Origin: Acidobacteriota bacterium
GTDB lineage: Bacteria > Acidobacteriota > Vicinamibacteria > Vicinamibacterales > UBA2999
DNA length: 36,759 bases
Reading direction: 5' to 3'
NCBI GenBank assembly: GCA_021730945.1
Contig: JAKFYH010000065.1
Location: forward strand, 1 to 36,759
The notes under the pieces were generated by a model. That model worked only from the letters and a program-made list of their open reading frames with translations. It was not told where the DNA came from and made no database searches. Positions 17,515-25,259 of this stretch are shown in pieces (the first letter of the stretch is position 1; each line of letters begins with the position of its first letter). The position numbers were made by a program, and so were the translations under genes.

Positions 17515-18572
17515 TCGCGCAGCACCAGCTCTTCGACCAGGACCTGGATGATCGCTGCGGTCGGCACCGCCAGCAGGGCGCCGGCCAGGCCCAGCAATGA
17601 GCTGCCGATGGCCAGCGCCACGATCACGGTGATCGCGCTCAGGCCCACCTGTTCGCTCATGATCTTCGGCACCAGGAAGTTGTTCTCGACCACTTGTTGT
17701 GCCCAGAAGAAGAGCGCCACCGCCAGCGCCAACCCCGGCGACACCGTGAAGGCGACCGCCACCGCCGGAATCGCCGACAGCAATGGCCCCACCATCGGGA
17801 TCATCTCGCCGATGCCGGCGATCACCGCCAGCACGAAGAAATACGGGACGCCAAGCACCGCCAGGCCGATGGCCGATGTCACGCCGATGATGAAGCCCAG
17901 GAGGAATTGACCGCCAAGCCACGCGCTGATCTTCACGGCGGCGCGCTCGCACACCGCCGACACGCGGCTGCGCTCCGACTCAGGGAACAGTCGCACAAAG
18001 ACGTCGAACACCCGTTCGGAGTCCACCAATAAGTAGAACGTCAGCAGCAGGATGCTGACCACGCCGACCAGGCCGCCGATGATGCCCCAGATTGCCACAA
18101 GCAATGTCGTCACCGCGTCGGCCCCGCCGGCGACCGGCGTCTGCTTCAACAGATCCGCAAACGACGTCCCTGCCGGAATCACGCCCCACTGCTCGAGCGT
18201 GCGCTGCAGCACACCGAGGCGGTCGGGCAGGTCATTCCATAGTTGCCGGCCCTGATTGGCGAGGGGCGGCACGACGGCGGCGGCGAGCGCGACGAGCGCT
18301 CCAATCACGGTCGCGTAGATGACCAGGATGGCCGCCGTCCGTGGCAGCTGGCGTTTGCCCACGGGCATGACCCGCTGGCGCTCGATCATGCGCACCAGCG
18401 GCGCCAGTCCGGTGGCAAACAGCGCGCTGACGTAGATCAGGAGAATCTGCGAGCGGACCTGGTACAAAGCCCACATCAACACGACGGCCACGGCCGTGGC
18501 GAATACGGCGTAGCGCACCACCGCGCGCGAATCGTCAGGCGCCAAGGAACTCTCGCGTAAACGCATCCACAT
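17511..18572 (-). CDS. AI-2E-family transporter (YdiK/TqsA-like permease)
   Basis: A 353-residue membrane protein of the AI-2E family (PF01594 type), with about seven to eight helices. Two helices near the N-terminus are followed by a soluble middle region, then a conserved C-terminal helical bundle containing FVLAVIAGIGEMIPMVGP, typical of the family. Members export small molecules or exchange ions; the substrate is not evident here. The ATG at 18570-18572 overlaps the aminotransferase gene by 38 bp. An in-frame GTG at about 18521 would remove the overlap but would shorten only the cytosolic tail. The downstream gene begins inside its stop codon (GTGA), so translational coupling is likely. 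Confidence 0.9.
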   Translation of the reverse strand: MWMRLRESSLAPDDSRAVVRYAVFATAVAVVLMWALYQVRSQILLIYVSALFATGLAPLVRMIERQRVMPVGKRQLPRTAAILVIYATVIGALVALAAAVVPPLANQGRQLWNDLPDRLGVLQRTLEQWGVIPAGTSFADLLKQTPVAGGADAVTTLLVAIWGIIGGLVGVVSILLLTFYLLVDSERVFDVFVRLFPESERSRVSAVCERAAVKISAWLGGQFLLGFIIGVTSAIGLAVLGVPYFFVLAVIAGIGEMIPMVGPLLSAIPAVAVAFTVSPGLALAVALFFWAQQVVENNFLVPKIMSEQVGLSAITVIVALAIGSSLLGLAGALLAVPTAAIIQVLVEELVLRE

Positions 18573-19746
18573 CGTCGTAGATGGCGCTCAGTTGCGTGGG
18601 TGAGGCCAGGAAGACGAGGCGGAAGAAGCCGTCGGCGGGGTCGGTCCCGAAGCCGGAGCCGTAGACCGTCAGAATGCCCTTGGCTCGCAACAAGCCGAGC
18701 ACGAAGTCGACATCAGTCTTGCCGTTCGGCAGCTCCACCTTCGGCATGGCGTAAAACGCACCGCGAGGCGCCACGCACGAGATACCGGGAATGGCATTCA
18801 TCCGCGCCGTGGTCAGGTCGGCGCGCTCCCGCAACTGCTGGCGAAACGACACCTGGTGCGACCGATCGCCGGTGAGCGCGGCAGTCACCGCATACTGCAT
18901 GGGACCCGGGCTGCACAGCCGGCCGTCGGCCAGCTTCTTGATGGCCGCCAGTGCCGGATCGAGCCGCGGTGACGCGCCCACCGCCATCCAGCCCGCACGC
19001 CACCCTGGTGCGAGATAGGCCTTCGACAAGCTCGAGTAGGAAATGATCGGCGCGTCGTTGTCGAGCGCCGCCATGGGCGGCACCGCGCCGTCGTAGGCGA
19101 GATCGCCGTACACTTCGTCGGCGAGGATGACCAGGCCGTGCTCCTCGGCCAATGCGATCAACGCGCGCCGCATGGGTTCGGCATAGATCGCGCCGGTCGG
19201 GTTGTTGGGATCGATCACCACGAGCGCACGCGTGCGGGGATTGATCAGGCTGCGGATGTGGTCGAGGTCCGGCATCCACTCCCGCGTGTGATCGGTCCGG
19301 TAGTACGCCGGCAGCGCGCCAATCTTCGCGAGCACCGCGGTGTACAACGGATAGGTGGGCGACGGCACCAGCACTTCGTCGCCCTCATCCACGATGGCGG
19401 TGAGGGCCAACTCGATGCCCTCCGACGTCCCCGACGTGATCAGCACGCGATCGGCCGACACGCCGACGCCGCGGGCCGCGAAGTCGGCGGCCGCGGCCTC
19501 GCGAGCCGAGGCAATGCCGGGCGACGGCGCATAGCCGTTGTGGCCGTCGCGCATGGCCTTCTCCACCGCCGCGATCAGGTGTGGCGGGGTCACGAACCCG
19601 AACTGATTGGGATCGCCGATGTTCAGGTAGCGCACCGTCATACCGGCCTGCTCGACCTTCTTCGCCTCGCCGACGATGTTCCGGATGGCGTAAGTGAAGC
19701 GATCGACGCGCTTCGCGGTCGGGATGGCGGCGGCAGTGACGGGCAT
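18535..19746 (-). CDS. PLP aminotransferase, class I/II (AlaA/AspC-like)
   Basis: A 403-residue fold-type I aminotransferase. It has an N-terminal segment with YLNIGDPNQFGF, the cofactor region TSGTSEGIEL, DPNNPTGAIY, the Asp/Tyr motif LADEVYGDL, and the Schiff-base lysine at residue 242 in SSLSKAYLAPGWR. The sequence is closest in style to alanine/valine-pyruvate aminotransferases (AlaA group) rather than classical AspC; the amino donor is inferred. The probable -10 box TAAGAT (minus strand, 19755-19760) lies 8 nt before the ATG, and no Shine-Dalgarno sequence is visible. It is the first gene of the long minus-strand run, overlapping the AI-2E-family gene. Confidence 0.9.
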   Translation of the reverse strand: MPVTAAAIPTAKRVDRFTYAIRNIVGEAKKVEQAGMTVRYLNIGDPNQFGFVTPPHLIAAVEKAMRDGHNGYAPSPGIASAREAAAADFAARGVGVSADRVLITSGTSEGIELALTAIVDEGDEVLVPSPTYPLYTAVLAKIGALPAYYRTDHTREWMPDLDHIRSLINPRTRALVVIDPNNPTGAIYAEPMRRALIALAEEHGLVILADEVYGDLAYDGAVPPMAALDNDAPIISYSSLSKAYLAPGWRAGWMAVGASPRLDPALAAIKKLADGRLCSPGPMQYAVTAALTGDRSHQVSFRQQLRERADLTTARMNAIPGISCVAPRGAFYAMPKVELPNGKTDVDFVLGLLRAKGILTVYGSGFGTDPADGFFRLVFLASPTQLSAIYDDVDAFTREFLGA

Positions 19747-19760
19747 GACGCATCGATCTT

Positions 19761-19821
19761 ATCGGGGATCGGGGATCAGGGATCAGGGACCCGGGGTCCG
19801 GGATCCGGGATTCCGGGTCCG
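19761..19821. repeat. Heptamer array (ATCGGGG / ATCAGGG / ATCCGGG), possible G-quadruplex
   Basis: About eight units of 7-8 bp: ATCGGGG twice, ATCAGGG twice, then ACCCGGG, GTCCGGG, ATCCGGG and an 8-bp variant. It is the same family as 1-23 and 15448-15522. Runs of three or four G spaced 3-4 bases apart on the plus strand meet the usual G-quadruplex pattern. It sits in the divergent gap (19747-19944) between the aminotransferase and the VWA gene. The remainder of that gap is AT-richer, with TGTAA and TTACA arms around 19829-19850 that could be an operator. Confidence 0.85.
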
Positions 19822-19944
19822 CTTGTCATGTAATTGCTACACCGTTACACGGAGTCTCCGCGCACCAAATCCTGTTGTTTTCGGTTAACATGTTGATTAC
19901 AAATGGGTTACATGGTTGGCAAGAAACTTGGAAGGATCCCGGTC

Positions 19945-20877
19945 ATGCGGCGGTTCCTCCTTGCGTTCGCGCTGGTGACCCCATCGGTTGCCGGCGGGGC
20001 CCAGGAGGCGTTGGAGAAACAGGCGACGTTTCGTTCCGGGGTGGATTTGGTCACCGTGAGCGCAACGGTTCGCGACCACAAGGGGCGTCTCGTGACCAAT
20101 CTCACGAAGCAGGACTTCGAAGTGATCGACCGTGGCGAGCGCCGCGTGATCAGCGAGTTCCGCTCGGAGCGGGCACCCTTGAGCCTGGCCATTCTCTTCG
20201 ACGTGAGCGGCAGCATGGAGATTGCCGCGCGCGCGACCGCGGCGAAGTTTGCGGCCTTTCACCTGTTGTCGTCGCTCGAAGAAGGCCGCGACGAGGCCGG
20301 GCTGTTCGCGTTTGACAGCCGGCTACGCGAGGTGGCCCCGTTCACGGTCGATACGCGTGCCCTGAAAGGTGCGCTGGGGGAGGTCGATCCGTTCGGGGCC
20401 ACTTCGTTACACGACGCCATCTCCGCCGCGGCCGAGCGGGTCGCCGGCCGCCCAATGGCGCGGCGCGCGGTGGTCGTGCTGACTGACGGCGTCGACACCT
20501 CGAGCCGGTTGTCGCCGGCCGAAGTCTCGGCCCGGGCGGCGGCCATCGACGTGCCGGTCTACATCATCGCCACGGTGCTGGCGATCGACGATCCGGGTTC
20601 CGACCGCGCGACGCCTGGATCGAAGCGGCAGGCGCCGGCCTCGGTCGGCACGATCGAGGACCTGGCGCGCTGGACCGGCGGTGCGCTGCATTACAGCAGC
20701 ACGTCGGCGTCGGCGTACAAGGCGGCGCGCGCGGTCATTGATGAGCTGCGGCACCTGTATTTGATCGCGTTCGAGCCCGGCGCCGAAGCCGGATGGCATC
20801 CGCTCGAGATCAAGACCTCGCAGAAAGACTTTGTGGTACGGACCCGTGGCGGCTATGTCGCCGGGGCGAATCGATAG
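19945..20877 (+). CDS. Exported VWA-domain protein (VWFA-related acidobacterial type)
   Basis: A 310-residue protein with a signal peptide (about 1-18) and a short beta-rich N-terminal segment (VDLVTVSATVRD, then LTKQDFEVIDRG) typical of the VWFA-related acidobacterial domain family. The VWA domain (about 78-290) has an intact metal-ion site: DVSGSM from Asp86, with a later Thr and LTDGVD. No transmembrane segment follows, so the protein is probably periplasmic or secreted, with metal-dependent protein binding inferred. ATG 19945 is chosen because it opens the signal peptide and has GGAAGGAT about 9 nt upstream; the frame is open to 19903. The next gene, an OmpA-like protein, begins 60 bp downstream. 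Confidence 0.92.
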   Translation: MRRFLLAFALVTPSVAGGAQEALEKQATFRSGVDLVTVSATVRDHKGRLVTNLTKQDFEVIDRGERRVISEFRSERAPLSLAILFDVSGSMEIAARATAAKFAAFHLLSSLEEGRDEAGLFAFDSRLREVAPFTVDTRALKGALGEVDPFGATSLHDAISAAAERVAGRPMARRAVVVLTDGVDTSSRLSPAEVSARAAAIDVPVYIIATVLAIDDPGSDRATPGSKRQAPASVGTIEDLARWTGGALHYSSTSASAYKAARAVIDELRHLYLIAFEPGAEAGWHPLEIKTSQKDFVVRTRGGYVAGANR

Positions 20878-20937
20878 CAACGACCTGGTGTTTTGGTAAA
20901 TCGGCGATCTCGTGTGAGACCGCCAGGAGGAATGATG

Positions 20938-21615
20938 ATGAGTAAGTCCCTGTTTCTGGTCGGTGTGTTTGCGGTGTCGCTCGGCGTGGCGCCGGCGTGT
21001 GCGACCAAGAAGTTCGTCCGCACCTCGGTTGGTGAGGTGAACGACAAGGTCGGCACGATGGGCAAGTCGCTCGAGGAAACGCAGGAGCGCGTGCGCACGG
21101 CCGAGGGCCGGATCGTCGAAGTGGACTCGAAGGCCGCCGCGGCCGCCGACTCCGCGTCAAAGGCCAACATGGCGGCGGCGGACGCGGCCAACAAGGCCTC
21201 GGAAGTCGGCAAGACCGCCGAAGCCCGTGCGGCCGGCATCGAGGCCGAAACCCGCAAGCTGATCTTCACGACGGTGCTCAGCGAAGATCGCGGCCAGTTC
21301 CAGCTGGGCAAGGCCGAGCTGCCCGAAGATGCCACTGCCGCCATCGACAACATGGTGAACACGCTGAAGGCCGACAAGAAGGCCGTGTGGGTCGAGATTG
21401 AAGGCCACACCGACAACGTCGGCGACGCGGCCTTCAACCAGCAGCTCGGGCTGCAGCGGGCCGAGGCGGTGAAGCGCTATCTCTACGAGAAGCACCAGGT
21501 GCCGCTGCACAAGATCAATGTGATCAGCTACGGCGAAGAGAAGCCGGTGGCCCCCAACACCACCCGCGACGGCCGCGCCCAGAACCGCCGCGTCGTGATC
21601 AAAGTCCTCGCATAG
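20938..21615 (+). CDS. OmpA-family envelope protein
   Basis: A 225-residue protein. A hydrophobic N-terminal segment ends in APAC at about residue 23, which could be a degenerate lipobox. A helical, Ala/Lys-rich stretch (about 30-105) with repeated A-A-A/D-A patterns suggests a coiled coil or alanine zipper. The C-terminal OmpA peptidoglycan-binding domain (about 110-225) has EIEGHTDNVGD and LGLQRAEAVKRYL, the usual Asp/Arg meso-DAP-binding positions. It probably links the outer membrane to the wall. Of three adjacent ATGs (20932, 20935, 20938), the last has the best spacing, 7 nt from AGGAGG at 20925-20930. The VWA gene lies upstream on the same strand. Confidence 0.93.
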   Translation: MSKSLFLVGVFAVSLGVAPACATKKFVRTSVGEVNDKVGTMGKSLEETQERVRTAEGRIVEVDSKAAAAADSASKANMAAADAANKASEVGKTAEARAAGIEAETRKLIFTTVLSEDRGQFQLGKAELPEDATAAIDNMVNTLKADKKAVWVEIEGHTDNVGDAAFNQQLGLQRAEAVKRYLYEKHQVPLHKINVISYGEEKPVAPNTTRDGRAQNRRVVIKVLA

Positions 21616-21670
21616 TTACCCCGCGAGGACCCGCCGGGACGACACCAGAACCCGGACGGGAAGGCAACAC

Positions 21671-21809
21671 TTGACGGGGGGACACTACTTGTCGGGACCT
21701 TAAGTCTTGACGAGAAGTGCCTCCCGACAAGCACTTCCCTCCCGACAAGCATTTCCCTCCCGACCAGCGTTTCCCTCCCGACAAGAAGTGCCCTCCCGTC
21801 TGGTTTCAT
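21671..21809. repeat. 18-bp repeat array with inverted and direct parts
   Basis: Four good direct units of CCTCCCGACAAGCNNTTC type occupy 21720-21791, with a fifth decayed one to 21809. Before them, at 21671-21719, degenerate units read in the opposite orientation (CTTGACGGGG, CTTGTCGGGA) with the same 18-bp spacing. The two halves can pair: CTTGTCGGGA at 21688-21697 is the exact complement of 21722-21731. The array fills most of the gap between the OmpA gene and the glycosyltransferase. The same unit recurs at 30762-30858. Confidence 0.85.
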
Positions 21810-21831
21810 GAGTTAAGCTTTTAGCGCCCTC

Positions 21832-22575
21832 ATGAAACTGTCCGTCGTCATGCCCGCTTACAACGAGCAGGCCACCATCCGCACCATCGTTGCGCGCGTG
21901 CTCGCCGTGGACCTGGGTCCCGTCGAGAAAGAGCTCGTGATCGTCGATGACGGCTCGAAGGATGGGACGCGGGACATCCTGAAAGAACTGGACGGCAAGG
22001 GCGGCGTGCGCGTGCTGTTCCAGCCGCACAACCAGGGCAAGGGCGCGGCGGTGTGGCGCGGCATCCGCGAATCGACCGGCGACATGGTGATCATCCAGGA
22101 CGCCGATCTCGAGTACGACCCGAACGAGTATCCGGCGCTGCTCCGGCCGATCCTCGAAGGTCAGGCCGATGTCGTCTACGGCTCGCGCTTCCTCGGCCAC
22201 GCGCGCGGCCACCGCGTCCTCTATTTCTGGCATTCGGTCGGCAACCGGCTGTTGACGATGCTGTCCAACATGTTCAGTGACTTGAACCTCACCGACATGG
22301 AGACCTGCTACAAGGTGATGACGCGAAAGTTTGCCGATCGCCTCGATCTGCAGTCGAAGGACTTTGGCATCGAGCCCGAGATCACCCAGAAGCTGGCGGC
22401 CATGCGCGCCCGCATCTACGAAGTGCCGATCACCTACAACGGCCGGACCTACGAAGAGGGCAAGAAGATCGGCTTGAAGGATGCCTTCAAGGCGGTGTTC
22501 ACGATTCTGCGTTTCTGGGGATGGCGGCCTGGCGAGACCACGAGCAAACCGGCAGTAGAGCAAACAGGAGACTAG
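21832..22575 (+). CDS. Family 2 glycosyltransferase (dolichyl-phosphate-mannose-synthase-like)
   Basis: A 247-residue cytoplasmic or membrane-associated GT-A fold enzyme. It has [10 protein letters not shown] at the N-terminus, VDDGSKDGT (Asp39, Asp40), an NQGKGAAV motif (about 67-74), and the DXD-like metal-binding site QDADLEYDP (Asp90, Asp92). The family transfers sugar from a nucleotide sugar to a polyprenyl phosphate; the sugar is unknown. No C-terminal transmembrane helices are present, as in DPM1-type forms. It starts at ATG 21832 without a clear Shine-Dalgarno. A stem-loop follows directly after the stop codon. Confidence 0.92.
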   Translation: MKLSVVMPAYNEQATIRTIVARVLAVDLGPVEKELVIVDDGSKDGTRDILKELDGKGGVRVLFQPHNQGKGAAVWRGIRESTGDMVIIQDADLEYDPNEYPALLRPILEGQADVVYGSRFLGHARGHRVLYFWHSVGNRLLTMLSNMFSDLNLTDMETCYKVMTRKFADRLDLQSKDFGIEPEITQKLAAMRARIYEVPITYNGRTYEEGKKIGLKDAFKAVFTILRFWGWRPGETTSKPAVEQTGD

Positions 22576-22610
22576 GAGATCAGGAGCGGGACTTTCCTCC
22601 TGATCTCTTT
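22576..22610. terminator. Perfect 11-bp stem-loop after the glycosyltransferase
   Basis: 22576-22586 (GAGATCAGGAG) pairs perfectly with 22597-22607, with a 10-base loop, followed by TTT. It starts at the base after the glycosyltransferase stop codon and lies between two convergent genes (the CHRD gene ends at 22628). Bases further out (ACAGGAG and CTCCTGT) extend the pairing. The T tract is short, so it is probably a terminator or a bidirectional one, but not a textbook example. Confidence 0.6.
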
Positions 22611-22627
22611 GCCTCCTGTCTTGGCAG

Positions 22628-23107
22628 CTACGGGACTCGCACGACCTGTCCACGGATCTCGCCGCCGGGGTTCGCGGTGCTATGCACGTTCATGTAGATG
22701 TTGCCAAGCTGCAGCGCCTGCACGAAGTCGTCCCACGAGTTGATGCCCTGCGGCGCCCGCGGCACCAAGTCGGTGGCCGAGGCCGTACCCGTGATGGCGA
22801 AGTCATTGGAGATACTGGTCACGACCGTAAAGTTGATCACTACGGGGCCGGACACGCCCGGCGCACCGACATGGAAGTGCGCGGCGGTGGTGCCAACCGG
22901 CATGTTGTAGACGTCAATCCGGTAAGTAACCACGCCGGTCGCGAGGTTCAGTGTCACGGTCCCGGTGCCCGCCGAACCGGTACTCACCCCGGGCACCTCG
23001 TTGCCACCCGAAAGTGCCGCGGTGAAGCTCAAGGTCTGGGCCTGCGCCTGCGCCGAAACCAGCAGGGTGAACACGCCCGCCATCGCCAGAGTCAAAACAC
23101 GTTGCAT
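22628..23107 (-). CDS. Exported CHRD-domain protein
   Basis: A 159-residue protein with a signal peptide (about 1-24, ending in an Ala/Gln-rich stretch) followed by one CHRD domain (about 25-159). Typical features are the LSGGNEVPG start, the AAHFHVGAPGVSGPVV motif around the middle, and NVHSTANPGGEIRGQ near the end. CHRD domains occur in chordin and many bacterial secreted proteins; their biochemical role in bacteria is unclear. The start at ATG 23105-23107 is supported by AAGGAG 8 bases upstream; the frame is open nine codons further. It is transcribed towards the terminator at 22576-22610. Confidence 0.9.
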   Translation of the reverse strand: MQRVLTLAMAGVFTLLVSAQAQAQTLSFTAALSGGNEVPGVSTGSAGTGTVTLNLATGVVTYRIDVYNMPVGTTAAHFHVGAPGVSGPVVINFTVVTSISNDFAITGTASATDLVPRAPQGINSWDDFVQALQLGNIYMNVHSTANPGGEIRGQVVRVP

Positions 23108-23274
23108 CTCAATCGCTCCTTTTGTCGCCCGCAAGTCGGTGGCGCGCGGTGTTCTACAGCAGGATGCGGGCCAAGCAGCAAAGCCCGATTCCCCAACGAC
23201 TTGACGGCCAGGACAGCCCGGCTGTGATTACGCGTCGCGAAAGCGGTTACGAACCGCGTATTCTCTGGAGACCC

Positions 23275-24015
23275 ATGGAACCGAACGGCAAGGTAGTCCT
23301 GATTACCGGCGGCAAACGGATCGGTGCGGCCGTCGCGATCGCGCTGGCTAAGGCTGGCGCCGACGTCGCGCTGGTCTACCACCACTCGCGGGATGAGGCT
23401 GACGAGACGGGCGCGGCGATTCGAGCGCTGGGCCGCCGGGCGCTGACACTGGCGGCCGACGTGTCGAACGATCAGGATTGCGCGAAAGCGGTAGCGGCCA
23501 CGGTCGCCGAGCTTGGCCGGCTCGACATCCTCGTCAACATGGCGTCGCTCTACGTTTCGAAGCCGCTTGATCAGCTGACGGCGGCCGACTGGGATCGCCA
23601 GATGGCGGTAGATCTGCGCGCCACGTTCCTGCTGTCGCAGGCAGCCGCAGCCGTGATGAAGAAGGCGGGCGGCGGCCGCATCATCAACTTCGCCGACTGG
23701 GTGGCGGCCAGCGGCCGGCCCCGCTACCCGGGCTACCTGCCCTACTATGTCGCGAAAGCCGGCGTCCAAGCGCTGACCGAGGCGCTGGCACTCGAACTGG
23801 CCGCCGATCAGATCCTGGTCAATGCGATCGCGCCGGGGCCGATCCTGGCGCCTTCAGTGATGAGTGACAAGGAAAGCCGCGCCGTCGAGCAGAGCACCCC
23901 GCTCGGTCGCTGGGGCGGCGCCGCTGAGATTGCCAAGGCGGTGCTGTTCCTTGTGCAGTCGGACTTTGTGACCGGCGAAACCGTCCGCGTTGACGGCGGC
24001 CGTCACGTCAAGTAG
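23275..24015 (+). CDS. SDR oxidoreductase, pteridine-reductase (FolM/PTR1)-like
   Basis: A 246-residue Rossmann-fold enzyme. The cofactor loop is TGGKRIGAA and an NMAS sequence replaces NNAG. The catalytic pair is Tyr157-x-x-x-Lys161. The usual catalytic Ser is missing; an Asp occurs at about 141 in NFADWV, and the C-terminus reads VDGGRHVK. Both traits are seen in PTR1/FolM pteridine reductases, which use Asp and end in DGGRH. NADPH-dependent reduction of a pterin or folate is therefore inferred, not proven. ATG 23275 has GGAG about 4-8 nt upstream; the open frame to 23122 is not protein-like. It converges with the aminotransferase at 24020 with only 4 bp between stops. Confidence 0.82.
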   Translation: MEPNGKVVLITGGKRIGAAVAIALAKAGADVALVYHHSRDEADETGAAIRALGRRALTLAADVSNDQDCAKAVAATVAELGRLDILVNMASLYVSKPLDQLTAADWDRQMAVDLRATFLLSQAAAAVMKKAGGGRIINFADWVAASGRPRYPGYLPYYVAKAGVQALTEALALELAADQILVNAIAPGPILAPSVMSDKESRAVEQSTPLGRWGGAAEIAKAVLFLVQSDFVTGETVRVDGGRHVK

Positions 24016-24019
24016 CCGC

Positions 24020-25213
24020 CTACTGCGCCGAGACGCGCGCGAAGGTGTCCTTCATCGACGCCAGCGCCCCGGTGAGTTCTTCGCGGCTGCGGCCGGTGCA
24101 GAAGCGCATGTAGCCTTCGCAATCCGCGCTGAAGTCGACGCCAGGCACGCAACCGATGCGGCCATGTTTGATCAGGTGCTCGGCCATCGCCCACGACAGC
24201 GACTCGCCGGCAATGCCGGCGTCCTTCGCCCAGTCGGCATTGATCTTCACAAACGCGTAGAAGGCGCCATTGGGCGGCGTTCCCGAGAACACGCCGGGCG
24301 CCGCCTCCGCCAGTCCCGCGTAAAACAGGTCACGCCGGGCCTGCAGCTCGGTCCGGAACTCGGTGATGCAGTCCTGCGAACCCTCGAGCGCGCCCACCGC
24401 GCCGTACTGCGCGATCGACGAGACGTTACTCGTGGTGTAGAGCACAATCTTGAGCGCGCGGGCGAGCAGCGCCTTGTCCTGGATGGCGAAGTAGCCGACC
24501 CGCACGCCGGTGATCGCGTACGACTTGCTCATGGTGTAGACCGGGATGGTCCGCTCGTACATCCCCGGCAGCGACGCGATGCTGACGTGTTCGCCGGTGA
24601 ACAGCAGGTCCTCGTACGCCTCATCTGAAATCACCCACAGGTTGCGCTCGCGCGCAATCGCGGCCAGCCGTTCGATGTCGGCGCGGGTCAGGATGCCGCC
24701 GGTCGGGTTGTTCGGCGAGTTCATGTACAGCACCCGGGTCTTCGGGGTGATGGCTCGCTCGACCTCATCGATGTCCCAGCGCCAGCCGAGCTCCTCTCGC
24801 AACGGCACCTGCACCGGCACGCCGTGGGCGGCCTGGCAAATGGCCATGGTGGGCGGCCATTCAGGACCGGGCACGATCATCTCGTCGCCCGGCTCGAGCA
24901 GCGCGTGCATCACCGCATACAAGCCGTGCGTGCCGCCGTTGGTGACGAGCACCTCTTCGTCGGACCCGATCGGGATGCCGTTCTTCTTCCGCATCTTCTC
25001 GGCCACCGCCTTGCGCAGCGGCGGAATGCCGGCCGTGGGAAGGTAGTGGGTGCGGTTGTCCTTCATCGCCTGCGCGACGGCGGCCTTGAACGTGTCGGGC
25101 GCATCAAACGACACGTCGCCCTGATCGAGCCGGAACGGATCCTTGACCGTGTACATCATGTCGCGGATACGCACGATGGCTGAGACAGGGACCGAGTCGT
25201 AGAATTTGCCCAT
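24020..25213 (-). CDS. PLP aminotransferase, class I/II (aspartate-aminotransferase-like)
   Basis: A 397-residue fold-type I aminotransferase, separate in sequence from the one at 18535. It has GTHGLYAVMHALLEPGDE, MNSPNNPTGGIL, ISDEAYEDL, and the PLP lysine at residue 230 in YTMSKSYAITGVRVGYF. A late Arg (MRFCTGRS) is in the place of the carboxylate-binding Arg. The substrate is unknown; aspartate or a neutral amino acid is most likely. A perfect TATAAT on the minus strand ends 6 nt before the ATG, with no Shine-Dalgarno, suggesting leaderless expression, although the MTHFR-like gene 46 bp upstream on the same strand could also read through. Confidence 0.92.
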   Translation of the reverse strand: MGKFYDSVPVSAIVRIRDMMYTVKDPFRLDQGDVSFDAPDTFKAAVAQAMKDNRTHYLPTAGIPPLRKAVAEKMRKKNGIPIGSDEEVLVTNGGTHGLYAVMHALLEPGDEMIVPGPEWPPTMAICQAAHGVPVQVPLREELGWRWDIDEVERAITPKTRVLYMNSPNNPTGGILTRADIERLAAIARERNLWVISDEAYEDLLFTGEHVSIASLPGMYERTIPVYTMSKSYAITGVRVGYFAIQDKALLARALKIVLYTTSNVSSIAQYGAVGALEGSQDCITEFRTELQARRDLFYAGLAEAAPGVFSGTPPNGAFYAFVKINADWAKDAGIAGESLSWAMAEHLIKHGRIGCVPGVDFSADCEGYMRFCTGRSREELTGALASMKDTFARVSAQ

Positions 25214-25219
25214 CCCGAC

Positions 25220-25225
25220 ATTATA
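25220..25225 (-). promoter_or_regulatory. Consensus -10 box TATAAT of the aminotransferase gene, leaderless type
   Basis: TATAAT on the minus strand is followed by six bases (GTCGGG) and then ATG. A TTGAAT hexamer lies 20 bases further upstream, somewhat too far for a standard -35 box. This is the clearest leaderless-type promoter in the window. Confidence 0.6.
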
Positions 25226-25259
25226 AACGTGGATGGGCAGGAGTCATTCAATTGGGTTT

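Noticed and set aside
17515-17952. N-terminal extension of the membrane-protein gene to 17952
   Set aside because: It lies wholly inside the AI-2E-family gene in another frame; the GTG at 17514 gives a normal membrane-protein start.
21528-21809. Minus-strand frame through the OmpA 3' end and repeat array
   Set aside because: Its sequence is repeat translation plus antisense of the OmpA gene; no ribosome binding site or domain.
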